Origin: Saccharicrinis sp965230625
GTDB lineage: Bacteria > Bacteroidota > Bacteroidia > Bacteroidales > Marinilabiliaceae
Direction: 5' to 3'
DNA length: 64,000 bases
Assembly: GCA_965230625.1 (NCBI GenBank)
Contig: CBDDLL010000001.1
Coordinates: 4,340,001-4,404,000, forward strand
The notes under the pieces are model-generated. The model made no database searches and had not been told where the DNA came from. It was given only the letters and a program-made list of their open reading frames with translations. Position 1 is the stretch's first letter. Each line of letters starts with the position of its first letter. Positions 54,859 through 63,966 of this stretch are shown piece after piece. The position numbers and the translations under genes are program-made.

Positions 54859-54982
54859 TCGATCGGCATTATACCATACGGCTATTTTATCAAAATGGTA
54901 TTATATTATTGGATAAAGGATTGTATAAACAATGGTAATTAAATACCAATGATAAGAGGTAGATGTTTAAAGGGTAATAAAA

Positions 54983-55018
54983 AAAACCTTGTTTAGAAAA
55001 AACTCTAAACAAGGTTTT
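54983..55018 (-). terminator. Terminator after the SDR at 55.0-55.9 kb
   Basis: A perfect 15-bp stem, AAAACCTTGTTTAGA (54983-54997) with TCTAAACAAGGTTTT (55004-55018), has a 6-base loop and TTTTTATTACC follows on the minus strand. Confidence 0.9.
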
Positions 55019-55037
55019 AAATAAAATTCATATTTTA

Positions 55038-55877
55038 TTAAAATTCGTTTAGCTTTACTTTTAATTGCTCTTCCAGAATTGGTTTAACAATTGTTCTTAC
55101 ATCATACCTTTGATCACCTTCATATCTTGGTGCATATTTCTCAAAGGCAGCTTTTAGCTTTTTATATCGCTTATCGATACATACAGAATTATAAGCATGA
55201 CTCACCACGTAAAACTCATTATTCTTAATTTGCTCCATGGCAATATCAATATACTCTTTCGTAGGCATTCCGTGTTTCATATTTTCTTCCGATCCTAATT
55301 CAGACATCACAAATCCTGGACAAATCAAGCTGACATCGATAAACTCAGGTAATTCTTCGCGTAATGATTCTGTAATAGCCATTACTCCATGTTTTGTTGC
55401 CACATAAGCACCATTTAAAGGTGTACCATGGAACAATGAATTTTCAGAACCCACATTATAAATGGCAGCAGGTGTACCTTGCTCCATAAAACGCTTGCCA
55501 AATACCTGAGACCCAATTACCACACCAAATAAATTAACGTTAAAAATGGCTTGTAGATTCTCCAACGGCATATTAACTATTGGACAATGAGGAGTCATCA
55601 TACCGGCATTATTAATGATTACATCAACATGCCCGTAAGTATCCCAGGCAAAATCAGCTAATGCTTCTGTATCTTCAACTTTTGTTGCATCTGCCACAAA
55701 GTATTTGGCATCAACACCTTGTTTGGTCAATTTATCAACAGCCTCTTGTAAACGGTTTTCACGTCTTCCGCTTAGCACTAATCTTGCACCTTCAGCGCCA
55801 AATGCTTCAGCAAATCCATATCCAATCCCTGTTGCACCTCCTGTAATAACAATTACTTTATCTTTAAATTCTTTCAT
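55038..55877 (-). CDS. Short-chain dehydrogenase/reductase (SDR)
   Basis: This 279-residue classical SDR has TGGATGIGYGFAEAF as cofactor motif (residues 12-18 in the loop), NNAGMMTPHCPIVNM, a catalytic Ser in GSENSLFHGTPLN and Tyr-x-x-x-Lys in GAYVATKHGVM. It shares only the general SDR pattern with its neighbours, so it is not a recent duplicate. It has its own -7 box (55909-55916) and a strong terminator, so it is a single-gene unit. Substrate unknown. Confidence 0.95.
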   Translation of the reverse strand: MKEFKDKVIVITGGATGIGYGFAEAFGAEGARLVLSGRRENRLQEAVDKLTKQGVDAKYFVADATKVEDTEALADFAWDTYGHVDVIINNAGMMTPHCPIVNMPLENLQAIFNVNLFGVVIGSQVFGKRFMEQGTPAAIYNVGSENSLFHGTPLNGAYVATKHGVMAITESLREELPEFIDVSLICPGFVMSELGSEENMKHGMPTKEYIDIAMEQIKNNEFYVVSHAYNSVCIDKRYKKLKAAFEKYAPRYEGDQRYDVRTIVKPILEEQLKVKLNEF

Positions 55878-55908
55878 TATTTTTATTTTTTAACGGTTAT
55901 TGTATAAG

Positions 55909-55916
55909 CAAATTTA
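55909..55916 (-). promoter_or_regulatory. Candidate -7 box for the SDR at 55.0-55.9 kb
   Basis: On the minus strand TAAATTTG matches TAnnTTTG, 32 bases before the ATG. Confidence 0.45.
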
Positions 55917-55979
55917 AGGGTAATTTGACTCATGCTAATTGTCAAAAAAACTCTTTGTACTTGTCAATTACTACCATAA

Positions 55980-56015
55980 AAAAGTCCAATAACATAAATG
56001 CGCTATCGGACTTTT
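55980..56015 (-). terminator. Terminator after the exported SDR
   Basis: AAAAGTCC (55980-55987) pairs with GGACTTTT (56008-56015); on the minus strand TTTTTTATGG follows. It lies 21 bases past the stop. Confidence 0.7.
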
Positions 56016-56035
56016 ATATATCTCTAAATTAAGTA

Positions 56036-56908
56036 TTATCTCATTGCCTTTAAAATCATTCTGTCGTATGCTCTGTCCCCAAACCAATTTCTATAACCTA
56101 TGGCCATTTTAGCCATTTTACCTTTTACATATCTGGTTTTTGGTTTCTTTTTATTGATAGCTTTATTAATTACTTCGGCTATTACAATAGGTTCCGACAT
56201 TTTTGGTAGTTCACCACTTGCCAACATTGGGTCTATAATATGCTTATAGGCAGATTCCTTAGTGTAAGGCTCAAATTTTTCCATAAATACATTATAAAAT
56301 CCAGTATTAATCATACCAGGTTCTACTATTACTACATTAATTCCAAATTCTTTTACTTCTAATCGTAAGCAGTCGCTCCATCCCTCAACCGCATGTTTTG
56401 TTGCATGATACCAGGCTCCTAGTGGAGTGTATATTTTTCCTCCCATTGAGGATATATTGATGATGGTACCTGATTTTTGTGCTCGCATTTGAGGTAAAAC
56501 AGCCTTGGTTACACGAGCCATTCCAAATAGATTCACGTCAAATTGGGCATGAGCATCTTCCATCGTAACTTCTTCCACTGCACCATATTGACCATATCCT
56601 GCATTATTTAAAAGTACATCTATTCTACCATGCTCTTTAATTATTTTGGCAACTGCTTCTTTTACTTCGTCATCCTTGGTAACATCCATTTTAAGAGAGT
56701 GTCCACCTATTTTATCCAAGTATTTGTTTTTTTCGTGCTGAATATCGCCACCGTAAACAATATGTCCTTCCTTTACTAAAAGTTCTGCTGTAGCTTTTCC
56801 AATACCTGAGGCAGTTCCTGTAATCAGTACAACTTTTTGTTCTTTTGTTTTAGCATTGACAGATATAACGCTAATTATCAATGCACACATCAATAGTAAC
56901 TTTTTCAT
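56036..56908 (-). CDS. SDR-family oxidoreductase with N-terminal signal-like segment
   Basis: The protein has 290 residues. A hydrophobic, signal-peptide-like leader (MKKLLLMCALIISVISVNAK) precedes the SDR body: ITGTASGIGKATAELL, NNAGYGQYGAVEEV, SSMGGKIYTPLGAWYHATKH (Tyr-x-x-x-Lys as YHATK) and PGMINTGFYNVFMEKF. Classical SDRs are usually cytosolic and start at the VVLITG strand, so the leader is odd: it could be a real export signal ending at VNA-K or a membrane anchor. No internal ATG close to the SDR start was found, so the leader is not an artefact of start choice. It has its own -7 box and terminator. Confidence 0.93.
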   Translation of the reverse strand: MKKLLLMCALIISVISVNAKTKEQKVVLITGTASGIGKATAELLVKEGHIVYGGDIQHEKNKYLDKIGGHSLKMDVTKDDEVKEAVAKIIKEHGRIDVLLNNAGYGQYGAVEEVTMEDAHAQFDVNLFGMARVTKAVLPQMRAQKSGTIINISSMGGKIYTPLGAWYHATKHAVEGWSDCLRLEVKEFGINVVIVEPGMINTGFYNVFMEKFEPYTKESAYKHIIDPMLASGELPKMSEPIVIAEVINKAINKKKPKTRYVKGKMAKMAIGYRNWFGDRAYDRMILKAMR

Positions 56909-56951
56909 TTTATTTCCTTTTTTAATGTTGAAATTCCCATTTTAATGAGTT

Positions 56952-56959
56952 CAAAATTA
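56952..56959 (-). promoter_or_regulatory. Candidate -7 box for the exported SDR
   Basis: On the minus strand TAATTTTG matches TAnnTTTG, 44 bases before the ATG. Confidence 0.45.
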
Positions 56960-57100
56960 CCTTGGAAATCAAAAAATAAACTTGTCTGTTTATTTCTTTT
57001 TGCTTGCTAAATCATATCACCCTATTTGATGTTGATACTTTTTATAGAACATGGAAATTGACGATTGAATTTGAGAAAAAATATGGAAAGATTAAAAAAA

Positions 57101-57128
57101 GCACATCAGACTTAAGTATGTCTGATGC
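57101..57128 (-). terminator. Terminator after the AraC gene at 57.1-58.0 kb
   Basis: GCACATCAGAC (57101-57111) pairs with GTCTGATGC (57120-57128) with one bulge; seven T residues follow on the minus strand. Confidence 0.9.
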
Positions 57129-57146
57129 ACCTATATTGTCTTAAAT

Positions 57147-57980
57147 CTAAGCAATAGCTGCTTTTATTTCCGAAGGATTTTGTCCAAAATAACTTTTAAA
57201 AGAACGGCTAAAATGGGCTAAATCTTCAAAGCCAACATCAAGATATATATCAGATGCTTTTTTAGATGTACTGGTTAATAGTTTTTTGGCTAGTTCTAAG
57301 CGCTTTTGTTTAATCCATTTATGTGGAGAAACTTTAAATTCTTTTCGAAATTCACGATTAAAAGTAGAAAGACTTCTTCCTGAAAGCTGTGCTAATCTAT
57401 CGAGAGAAATGTTCTGGGTATAATTGTGTTCAACAAACTGAACCAAATCAGCACGGGCCGGTTCCGAAAATTCGCTTAAAACATGCAGTACCTCTGGGAA
57501 TGATTCGGATATGGCATAAATTGCTTCCATCGTTTTTATTCTGATCAAGTTACGATCTATTTTAGCTTGACCTGTAACATAAGTTGAAATAGAATTCATC
57601 AATCCCATTAAAAATGTCGTAGATTTTAACTTTACCATTGGTACCGTGCATGGCATAAAATCTTCTGGTAATGTGAAGTTATGAATAACCTCCTTGATAA
57701 AAGTATCGTCTAATATGAACAAGTATTCCCTAAATCCATTTTCAACATCTTCCACCGTTTTATAATATTTCCCATGTGTGTATTTACGAACAAAACCAAA
57801 CTCTCCCTGGCCAATATTATAGTCATTACCACCTGTATTCAATCGTAAGTTTCCTTTTTCTACATAAATTAACATGTTCGCTGGATAATAAATAGGATGC
57901 TCATATACCGATTCTGTTTCTACCAATGCTGCTATAGTAACACCTTCACATTCAATCATACTTTGGTTTAATCCTGCCAT
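57147..57980 (-). CDS. AraC-family regulator (cluster paralogue 2)
   Basis: The protein has 277 residues. The cupin-like N-terminus has YYPANMLIYVEKGNLRL and VRKYTHGKYYKTVED; the C-terminal HTH pair is ISLDRLAQLSGRSLSTFNRE and ASDIYLDVGFEDLAHFSRSF, closing FGQNPSEIKAA. It is paralogous to the regulator at 53885-54715. The two bracket two SDR genes, which suggests duplication of a regulator-plus-reductase unit. It has a -7 box at 57998-58005 and a strong terminator. Confidence 0.95.
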   Translation of the reverse strand: MAGLNQSMIECEGVTIAALVETESVYEHPIYYPANMLIYVEKGNLRLNTGGNDYNIGQGEFGFVRKYTHGKYYKTVEDVENGFREYLFILDDTFIKEVIHNFTLPEDFMPCTVPMVKLKSTTFLMGLMNSISTYVTGQAKIDRNLIRIKTMEAIYAISESFPEVLHVLSEFSEPARADLVQFVEHNYTQNISLDRLAQLSGRSLSTFNREFRKEFKVSPHKWIKQKRLELAKKLLTSTSKKASDIYLDVGFEDLAHFSRSFKSYFGQNPSEIKAAIA

Positions 57981-57997
57981 TATTCCTTGTTTTCTTA

Positions 57998-58005
57998 CAA
58001 AATTA
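57998..58005 (-). promoter_or_regulatory. Candidate -7 box for AraC paralogue 2
   Basis: On the minus strand TAATTTTG matches TAnnTTTG, 18 bases before the ATG. A near -33 TTTC lies about 21 bases upstream of it. Confidence 0.45.
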
Positions 58006-58551
58006 CGAAATAACTAGCTACGAAACTTGTCTAATTCTTTCAATATAATTGCTGAATTATTCCAGATAATTAAATATATTGATGTTCAATTTATTTCTAC
58101 CAAAAGGAGCAATCCTTTCTGTAAGCTTGCTCCAACTCAACAAACTAATCAATAGGCAATTTAGTTGTATTCTTGATAAAGTAAGATATTATCTTTTATT
58201 ATGTTGATTTTAAACAATCGATTAAAACAAATGCCTATTTTTAAACATTTCAATCCATTCAATATAAAGCCCTGATAAATAATTTACTAACTCCCTATTA
58301 AAGCCAGTTACATGTTTAACTACATTTCAATTTTTATTCAACAAAATGAATTCTGGTATGTCAATTATTATAATACACCCTATAACAAATCTTTTTAAAG
58401 AGGTTGAACTGGATTACAAATCCTTGGCCAAATTACTTCGCATTATAAATACTAAGTAGCGGTGGCTCTTCGGAGTATTTAATTGATGATTAAACATGAT
58501 ATCATTTTTTTAGCTTTGAGCACATAAATGTTACGCCTATGGTTAAAAACA
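58006..58551. other. Intergenic region, about 550 bp
   Basis: No credible frame was found on either strand. The segment near 58420 contains ATTACAAATCC then TTGGCCAAATTAC, a possible remnant repeat. A dispersed-repeat copy lies at 58521-58546 and a terminator follows. Confidence 0.5.
58521..58546. repeat. Dispersed repeat copy (TAAATGTTACGCCTATGGTT)
   Basis: CACATAAATG then TTACGCCTATGGTT matches 49369-49392 (CATATAAAGTTACGCCCATGG) with few differences and an inverted relative near 49205-49221. It is non-coding. Confidence 0.5.
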
Positions 58552-58575
58552 AAGCCCCTGCAAATGCAGAGGCTT
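58552..58575 (-). terminator. Terminator after the M16 peptidase
   Basis: AAGCCCCTGC (58552-58561) pairs with GCAGAGGCTT (58566-58575) with one mismatch and a 4-base loop; the minus strand then reads TGTTTTTAACC. It lies 61-85 bases past the stop. Confidence 0.8.
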
Positions 58576-58636
58576 ATCAATCTAATAAATACACAAACTA
58601 ATAGTAGGAAGGATACTCCTTCCCTGAATGTCTCAA

Positions 58637-61429
58637 TTACTTCTTAGGATTCATTACCACTTCAATAATATCTGCTTTCTTAAAAAGTTTTTTGGCTACT
58701 TTTTTAACGGTTTCGGCATTTACATTATTAACCAACTCATTGTATTCTTCATCAGACAATAATGTTTTGTTTTCTGCCAGGTTGACTGCTAAATTCCTTC
58801 CAATAATGTTATTTATCTGCTTTTGTGTTTTGCGCTCTTCAATAAAGGCCTGTTTAATCTCGTTCAGATCTTCCTCATCTACTGCACTTTGAATGTTCTT
58901 GATTTCTTCGAACACAATTTTGCGTAAATGTTCTTGTTTATCTGGATTACAGTCGAAACTCACATTCAATTCAAAGTGATCGTAAGGTAGACGGCCAAAT
59001 GCCCCATTGGCACGAACACCATATGTTCCGCCTTCTTCTTCGCGAATGGTGGCATGGTAGCGTTTATTTAGTAAGCCACCAATTACCTTGGCATACATCT
59101 CTGTTTCGGCACTATACTTAATGGTTTTATTCATTGATACTTTTACCGATGTTTTTGGTGTTGCCATTTCACGCTCAAACACTTTGACTGTATGTCCTTT
59201 TACCGGACGAATATTGTGATCAATAAATGTTTCTGTTTTATCGCTGGACGAAATATTACCCACATACTTTACGATTAATGGAAGATGCTTTTCCTCATCA
59301 ATTTTTCCTAAAAAGATAAAAGTAAAGTCAGCTGCATTGCTGTAGCGCTCTTTAAATATACGTTTTGCTTTTTCAAAATCACAGTTGGCGATGTAATCCT
59401 CATTAAAGCTTAAGTTTCGCTCGTGATACCCACTCTTCAAAGCATTCACAGTATCACGCAATACTTGAGCATTATCAAGTGCAATTTGCTTTAATTGTTC
59501 TTGCATTTGAGATTTCTGCATTTTGAATATATTCTCTTCAAAACGTGGTTTTTCTAATTGCAGATACAATAATTGAAGCATTTCTTCTAAATCGTTCATA
59601 CCAGCTTTTCCTGATATAGACTCAACGTTAGCACTGATTAGGCAATTGATACTGGCTTCTTTACCAGTCAATAACTTTTGCAACTGCATGCCCGAAAACT
59701 CGCTTACCCCTGAAGCCATTGCCAACCTGGCACTCATACCACCTGAAGGAATATCCTTAACACCTACTGTTGAAAGTCCTCCCTGGCTAACAGCATAGAA
59801 ACGAATAAAAGATTCTTCATTATCATTATTGATAACAATTACTTTAGCTCCATTATTAAGTTTATATTCTTTTCCTTGTATGGCTTCATTAAACGACTCG
59901 TCAATTATTTTTGCCTCTTTTAAATCTTCACTGAAAAGTGGCGCATCAATCACCTCCTCTTGGTAAACTGCAATTTCCTGCGTTTTAAGTTTGTCAACAA
60001 TGCTTAGCAATTCATTTTTTGTAGGATACACCACTTCTGGTTTATCTGTACCCGATAAAACAATCACACTATTTTGCTTACGTATCAGTCCTTCAGCAAT
60101 ATTTTTCATATCGTCAGACGTCAGCTCTTTCAGCCAGTTCATCTTTAAATCAATATCCGACTTTACATCGGCAAAAGGAAGGGCTTTTAAATGGTACTCA
60201 TATAAGCTCCTTGCTAATTGTTCTGTATTTCTTTGGTCTTTCGACAGAAGCAAACGTTCGTAATATTTTTCGTAATCCACTTTTGCTCTATCCATTTCAG
60301 GTTGAGTAAAACCATATCTTTTTACACGCTCATATTCGGTCATCATCAACTCAAAAGACTCTAACTCTCTTCCTTGTTTAGGCATTATACTAATACCCGA
60401 AGCACTTTTAGTTCGAGATAAATCGGTAAAATATGGCGACATTCTCATTGCAGGACATTGAGGGTCTTGCAACAATTCTCTTAATCGATTATTGAACAAA
60501 TAGATAAATACCTCTTCGCTAAGAGCCTGACGATACCAATCATTATCACGAACCTTAGGTGCATTTCGTCTGCATAACCACTCCATTTGAACACCAGGAG
60601 CTTCTTTATCTTTAATAACCGCAAAATCCAGTTTATCTGTATCTTCAATGCTATAATAAGGACGCTCCGCTGCATTTTTTGGCATTGGTATGGTAGAGAA
60701 AATCTCTTTAATTCTAGTTACCATTCTATCTGTATCAATATCACCAACCACAATAACTGACTGCAAATCTGGCCTGTACCATTTATGATAATAGTCCCTT
60801 AATTCCTTATGCTCAAAATTGTTTACCACGTCCATTGAACCAATCACATCCCTTTGAGCATACTTCGAATGGTTCATGTAGTAGGCCATGGCCTGACTTT
60901 GTATCCTTCTTTGAAAATTATTTCCTGATCGCCATTCTTCGTTAATCACACCGCGTTCTGCTTCAATTTCTTCAGCTTTTAACAGCAGTCCGCCCGACCA
61001 GTCGTGAAGCACCAATAACACTGAGTCCATAAGATTTTGGTTATCCGATGCTACACCAGAAATGTTATACACAGTTTCGTCTTGTCCTGTAAAAGCATTG
61101 ATTTGAGCACCAAACTTAATTCCATACCCTTCCAGGTATTTAAACATTGATTTTCCCGGGTAATGCTCCAAACCATTAAAGGCCATGTGCTCTAAAAAGT
61201 GAGCCAATCCGTTTTGCGAATCTTCCTCAAGTATCGCTCCTACATTCTGTGCAAAATAGAATGACGCTCTGCCTTCGGGCATTTTATTTTGTAATACATA
61301 GTAAGTCATTCCATTCTCTAATTGCCCTATTTTTACATTGGGGTCTAATGGAATCGTTGTTTTATTTTGAGCTTGAAGTCCAAGCTGTGCCATAAATACC
61401 ATGGCTAATACATATACTATCTTTTTCAT
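58637..61429 (-). CDS. M16-family zinc metallopeptidase (pitrilysin/insulinase type)
   Basis: This 930-residue exported peptidase (signal MKKIVYVLAMVFMAQLGLQAQ) has the inverted zinc motif His77-Phe-Leu-Glu80-His81 in GLAHFLEHMAFNG, with the distal Glu in EEIEAERGVINEEWRSG. The two halves of the chamber are visible: active N-terminal part (about 25-480) and a degenerate C-terminal part beginning near EGKEYKLNNGAKVIVINND-like strands (about 530-930). Length fits the two-domain periplasmic/outer-membrane members that degrade short peptides. It follows the ABC permease with a 64-base gap, so cotranscription is likely, but a functional link is unproven. Confidence 0.96.
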   Translation of the reverse strand: MKKIVYVLAMVFMAQLGLQAQNKTTIPLDPNVKIGQLENGMTYYVLQNKMPEGRASFYFAQNVGAILEEDSQNGLAHFLEHMAFNGLEHYPGKSMFKYLEGYGIKFGAQINAFTGQDETVYNISGVASDNQNLMDSVLLVLHDWSGGLLLKAEEIEAERGVINEEWRSGNNFQRRIQSQAMAYYMNHSKYAQRDVIGSMDVVNNFEHKELRDYYHKWYRPDLQSVIVVGDIDTDRMVTRIKEIFSTIPMPKNAAERPYYSIEDTDKLDFAVIKDKEAPGVQMEWLCRRNAPKVRDNDWYRQALSEEVFIYLFNNRLRELLQDPQCPAMRMSPYFTDLSRTKSASGISIMPKQGRELESFELMMTEYERVKRYGFTQPEMDRAKVDYEKYYERLLLSKDQRNTEQLARSLYEYHLKALPFADVKSDIDLKMNWLKELTSDDMKNIAEGLIRKQNSVIVLSGTDKPEVVYPTKNELLSIVDKLKTQEIAVYQEEVIDAPLFSEDLKEAKIIDESFNEAIQGKEYKLNNGAKVIVINNDNEESFIRFYAVSQGGLSTVGVKDIPSGGMSARLAMASGVSEFSGMQLQKLLTGKEASINCLISANVESISGKAGMNDLEEMLQLLYLQLEKPRFEENIFKMQKSQMQEQLKQIALDNAQVLRDTVNALKSGYHERNLSFNEDYIANCDFEKAKRIFKERYSNAADFTFIFLGKIDEEKHLPLIVKYVGNISSSDKTETFIDHNIRPVKGHTVKVFEREMATPKTSVKVSMNKTIKYSAETEMYAKVIGGLLNKRYHATIREEEGGTYGVRANGAFGRLPYDHFELNVSFDCNPDKQEHLRKIVFEEIKNIQSAVDEEDLNEIKQAFIEERKTQKQINNIIGRNLAVNLAENKTLLSDEEYNELVNNVNAETVKKVAKKLFKKADIIEVVMNPKK

Positions 61430-61493
61430 TGTATTAGTTTTTTGATTCTAGAAAATACCGTATTAACAGTTTTTTATCTAAACTTCCGTTTCT

Positions 61494-63863
61494 TTAATTT
61501 CTAATTCGTTTGATAAGCATTGTAATTCCTAATGCGGCAAAAACTCCAGGCAGTAACAGGTAAAAGAGAAGCTTCAGGTAGGCCATGTTCTCAAAGCTTA
61601 TTTTGGCTCTTTTGTCTTTCGCTTCTACCCTTTCTATATGCATTGGATACTCGCCATTGGTATACCATTGTGCTAAGTGATCGACGAGGCGACCGTTGGC
61701 AATCAACAAACCACTTTTAAGCGAGTTTAAATATTGGTTGCTCATAAAATCGGCTCCCGAAGCGATAAATACTTTCTGCTCTTTGCCATTAATGTTTCTG
61801 CTTAATTGAACAGCTAAAGGCAAAGCTTCTTTGTGGTCTCCTTCCTCAGGATGATAGGTAAACTCGCCCAAATTATCCGGTCCTTGCTCATCTACCCAGG
61901 CTTCATTTTTATTGGCTGATAATAATACCTCAACATTAAAAGCAGAGTTTTCATTGAGTTGAAGTGCGGTAGCATTTATTAACTGCATCAACGTTTTGGA
62001 CTGACCAAAGCCTTTAAGCAGTTTCTCGTTAACTTCTGCGAGATTAAAGGTTGCCGCATAGGCCTTATTGTCGTTGACCAACAAACCTGGTAAATACTCC
62101 ACTCCAAACTGCTCCACAATCGGGTTCATTACAGACTGCTTATGCTTATTGGCTGTAACTAGTAGATTGCCTCCTCGATTCACGTATTCAGAAAGGTTTT
62201 GTAACTCAATATCGCTATAATCAGTTTCAGGATCGGCTATGACCAAAATATCTACTTCATCAGATATCGGTTCAAGCAAGTTAGCACTGGTTACATCAAA
62301 ACCATTATTAATGAGTGCATTTCGTTCGTTAATATCCGAAATTCGGCGATCGTAATTGTGTGGCAATCCTATTAGTCCCATTCTGGATGACATGGCTCTT
62401 TTTTTTGCTTCGCCTTCTAATTCATCAATATGAGGTATCTTGTAGGTGCGTTCACCATGTCCTTCAACAAATGCGATGGTATACGATTTATGAATTAATC
62501 GCCTGAATGCTGTTGATTTCTCCTTTTCCATCGGCACGCCAATCATATCATTGTATTTCATCATCAACAATTCCTGTTGGCCTTCGCTCTCCATTATCCT
62601 AAAATGCTTACGACCATATTGTTTCTTTATCTGAACGCTCACAGGTAAGTCCGCTAAAGAAACAATGCTGGAAACATCCAATTTCATCAAGTCGGCCGCA
62701 TAGGCTAAAGTCGATTCCGGTGTAGCATCCGGGTCGATATTTCCTGTTCGCAATACATGGTATTCCTGATACTGTTCCGGATTAAAATAGTACACATATT
62801 CCATTTGCATATGTGGGAAGAACAAAAAATAAGTATCATACTTTCGTCTGTCTTGTATTTGTTGGTTTGGTAACAGGTAGTGAATACCATCCGATAGAAT
62901 ATTAATATAAGAGGTCACCTTTAATGGTTTGTTCTGCAGTGGCGCCAAGGATTTCTTACTTAACTCACTAATCTGATTCACTTTATTGGCCGATAAATCC
63001 TTAAACTGCATCCATTGCGGCTGAGTTAAAGCACCAATGAATCCCATGCAAATGACCAAAGCTGTTAACATTTTAAAGCGGGTTATCCTTTTGGCTGCTA
63101 TCGTCTGTCGTTTCAGGTTCATTTTAGCAATGCTCCAATATAAGAACAAGCTTATCAATACAACAAAGTAACCCAAGGCTTTTGAAGTTAATAAACCAAA
63201 GAATCCCTCCATCATATGGTTTTTAGGTGCTATCCAGTACATCACTGAACTGATAACCGGAACATCTTTTACCAATCCGTAAAGTAAATCAAGTCCATAA
63301 ACCAAAGCAATAGTAGCCACTGCATCAACAATTGGGTAGGCTGAAAAAGCCGATACATAAACCGCAATGGCCGCTACTGTAGCTGCAAAACAATAGATAA
63401 TGATAAAGCCTGACATGGCTGAACCTAAATCAAAATCTACAATTGAAATATTTGCCACCAATAGCATAAGGAAGATAATCAGCATCAAAAAAGATACGAA
63501 TGTCATCACCGCCATATACTTACCCAATACAATAGAACGCATTTTAACGGGAGATGAATAAAGCAGTTTAATTGACCCTGTGCTTACCTCACGACTGATT
63601 ACACCCATGGCAATCAACGGAATAAGCACCATAAACAAGGTGGTTGCTTTGTTAAAAAAACCCGAACTGGATGAACTAAACAAGGAGTTGTATAAGGAAT
63701 TATAGGAATCCGTATTATACAAGCTCTGGTTTATCACCTGAAAATCGAGCAATGGAATAAACTGAAAGGCTGAATAAATTGAGAATCCCACCAATACCAG
63801 CCAAGCAATGGGTGAATACATCAGGTTATTCAGTTCGAGTTTTGCAATATTTAGTGTTTTCAT
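61494..63863 (-). CDS. GldF/GldG-type fused ABC permease
   Basis: The protein has 789 residues from ATG 63861-63863; an upstream TTG is part of a repeat. Residues about 10-250 form an ABC-2 permease with six helices (LIAMGVISREVSTGSIKLLY; MAVMTFVSFLMLIIFLMLLV; GFIIIYCFAATVAAIAVYVS). A seventh anchor (MLTALVICMGFIGALT) precedes a large periplasmic Gldg-like domain (SYTIAFVEGHGERTYKIPHI; DILVIADPETDYSDIELQNL; YVNRGGNLLVTANKHK), and a C-terminal helix closes it (LKLLFYLLLPGVFAALGITM). Gliding GldF and GldG are separate genes in flavobacteria; here they are one chain. Its ATPase partner would lie upstream at the window edge. Role may be gliding or export; unproven. Confidence 0.92.
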   Translation of the reverse strand: MKTLNIAKLELNNLMYSPIAWLVLVGFSIYSAFQFIPLLDFQVINQSLYNTDSYNSLYNSLFSSSSSGFFNKATTLFMVLIPLIAMGVISREVSTGSIKLLYSSPVKMRSIVLGKYMAVMTFVSFLMLIIFLMLLVANISIVDFDLGSAMSGFIIIYCFAATVAAIAVYVSAFSAYPIVDAVATIALVYGLDLLYGLVKDVPVISSVMYWIAPKNHMMEGFFGLLTSKALGYFVVLISLFLYWSIAKMNLKRQTIAAKRITRFKMLTALVICMGFIGALTQPQWMQFKDLSANKVNQISELSKKSLAPLQNKPLKVTSYINILSDGIHYLLPNQQIQDRRKYDTYFLFFPHMQMEYVYYFNPEQYQEYHVLRTGNIDPDATPESTLAYAADLMKLDVSSIVSLADLPVSVQIKKQYGRKHFRIMESEGQQELLMMKYNDMIGVPMEKEKSTAFRRLIHKSYTIAFVEGHGERTYKIPHIDELEGEAKKRAMSSRMGLIGLPHNYDRRISDINERNALINNGFDVTSANLLEPISDEVDILVIADPETDYSDIELQNLSEYVNRGGNLLVTANKHKQSVMNPIVEQFGVEYLPGLLVNDNKAYAATFNLAEVNEKLLKGFGQSKTLMQLINATALQLNENSAFNVEVLLSANKNEAWVDEQGPDNLGEFTYHPEEGDHKEALPLAVQLSRNINGKEQKVFIASGADFMSNQYLNSLKSGLLIANGRLVDHLAQWYTNGEYPMHIERVEAKDKRAKISFENMAYLKLLFYLLLPGVFAALGITMLIKRIRN

Positions 63864-63869
63864 TTTTTG

Positions 63870-63901
63870 CAAGTATTAAGTATCAAGTATCAAGTATCAA
63901 G
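63870..63901 (-). repeat. Heptamer array TTGATAC/TTGATACTTGA, before the ABC permease start
   Basis: On the minus strand the unit CTTGATA repeats three times, then a variant CTTAATACTTG, ending 6 bases before the ATG at 63863. It is the longest of three arrays. The complementary piece GACACAAGACTA on the minus strand (63921-63932) is shared with the array at 28488-28518. Confidence 0.8.
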
Positions 63902-63932
63902 ATGATTTACATGGTGCAAATAGTCTTGTGTC

Positions 63933-63953
63933 CCTGCCTGACCGGCAGGCAGG
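63933..63953. repeat. GC-rich palindrome beside the heptamer array
   Basis: CCTGCCTG (63933-63940) and CAGGCAGG (63946-63953) form a perfect inverted repeat with a 5-base centre in otherwise AT-rich DNA. It resembles the CCTGCCTG-type palindromes recalled from other Bacteroidota repeats. Confidence 0.65.
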
Positions 63954-63966
63954 TTTATACTTTTGT

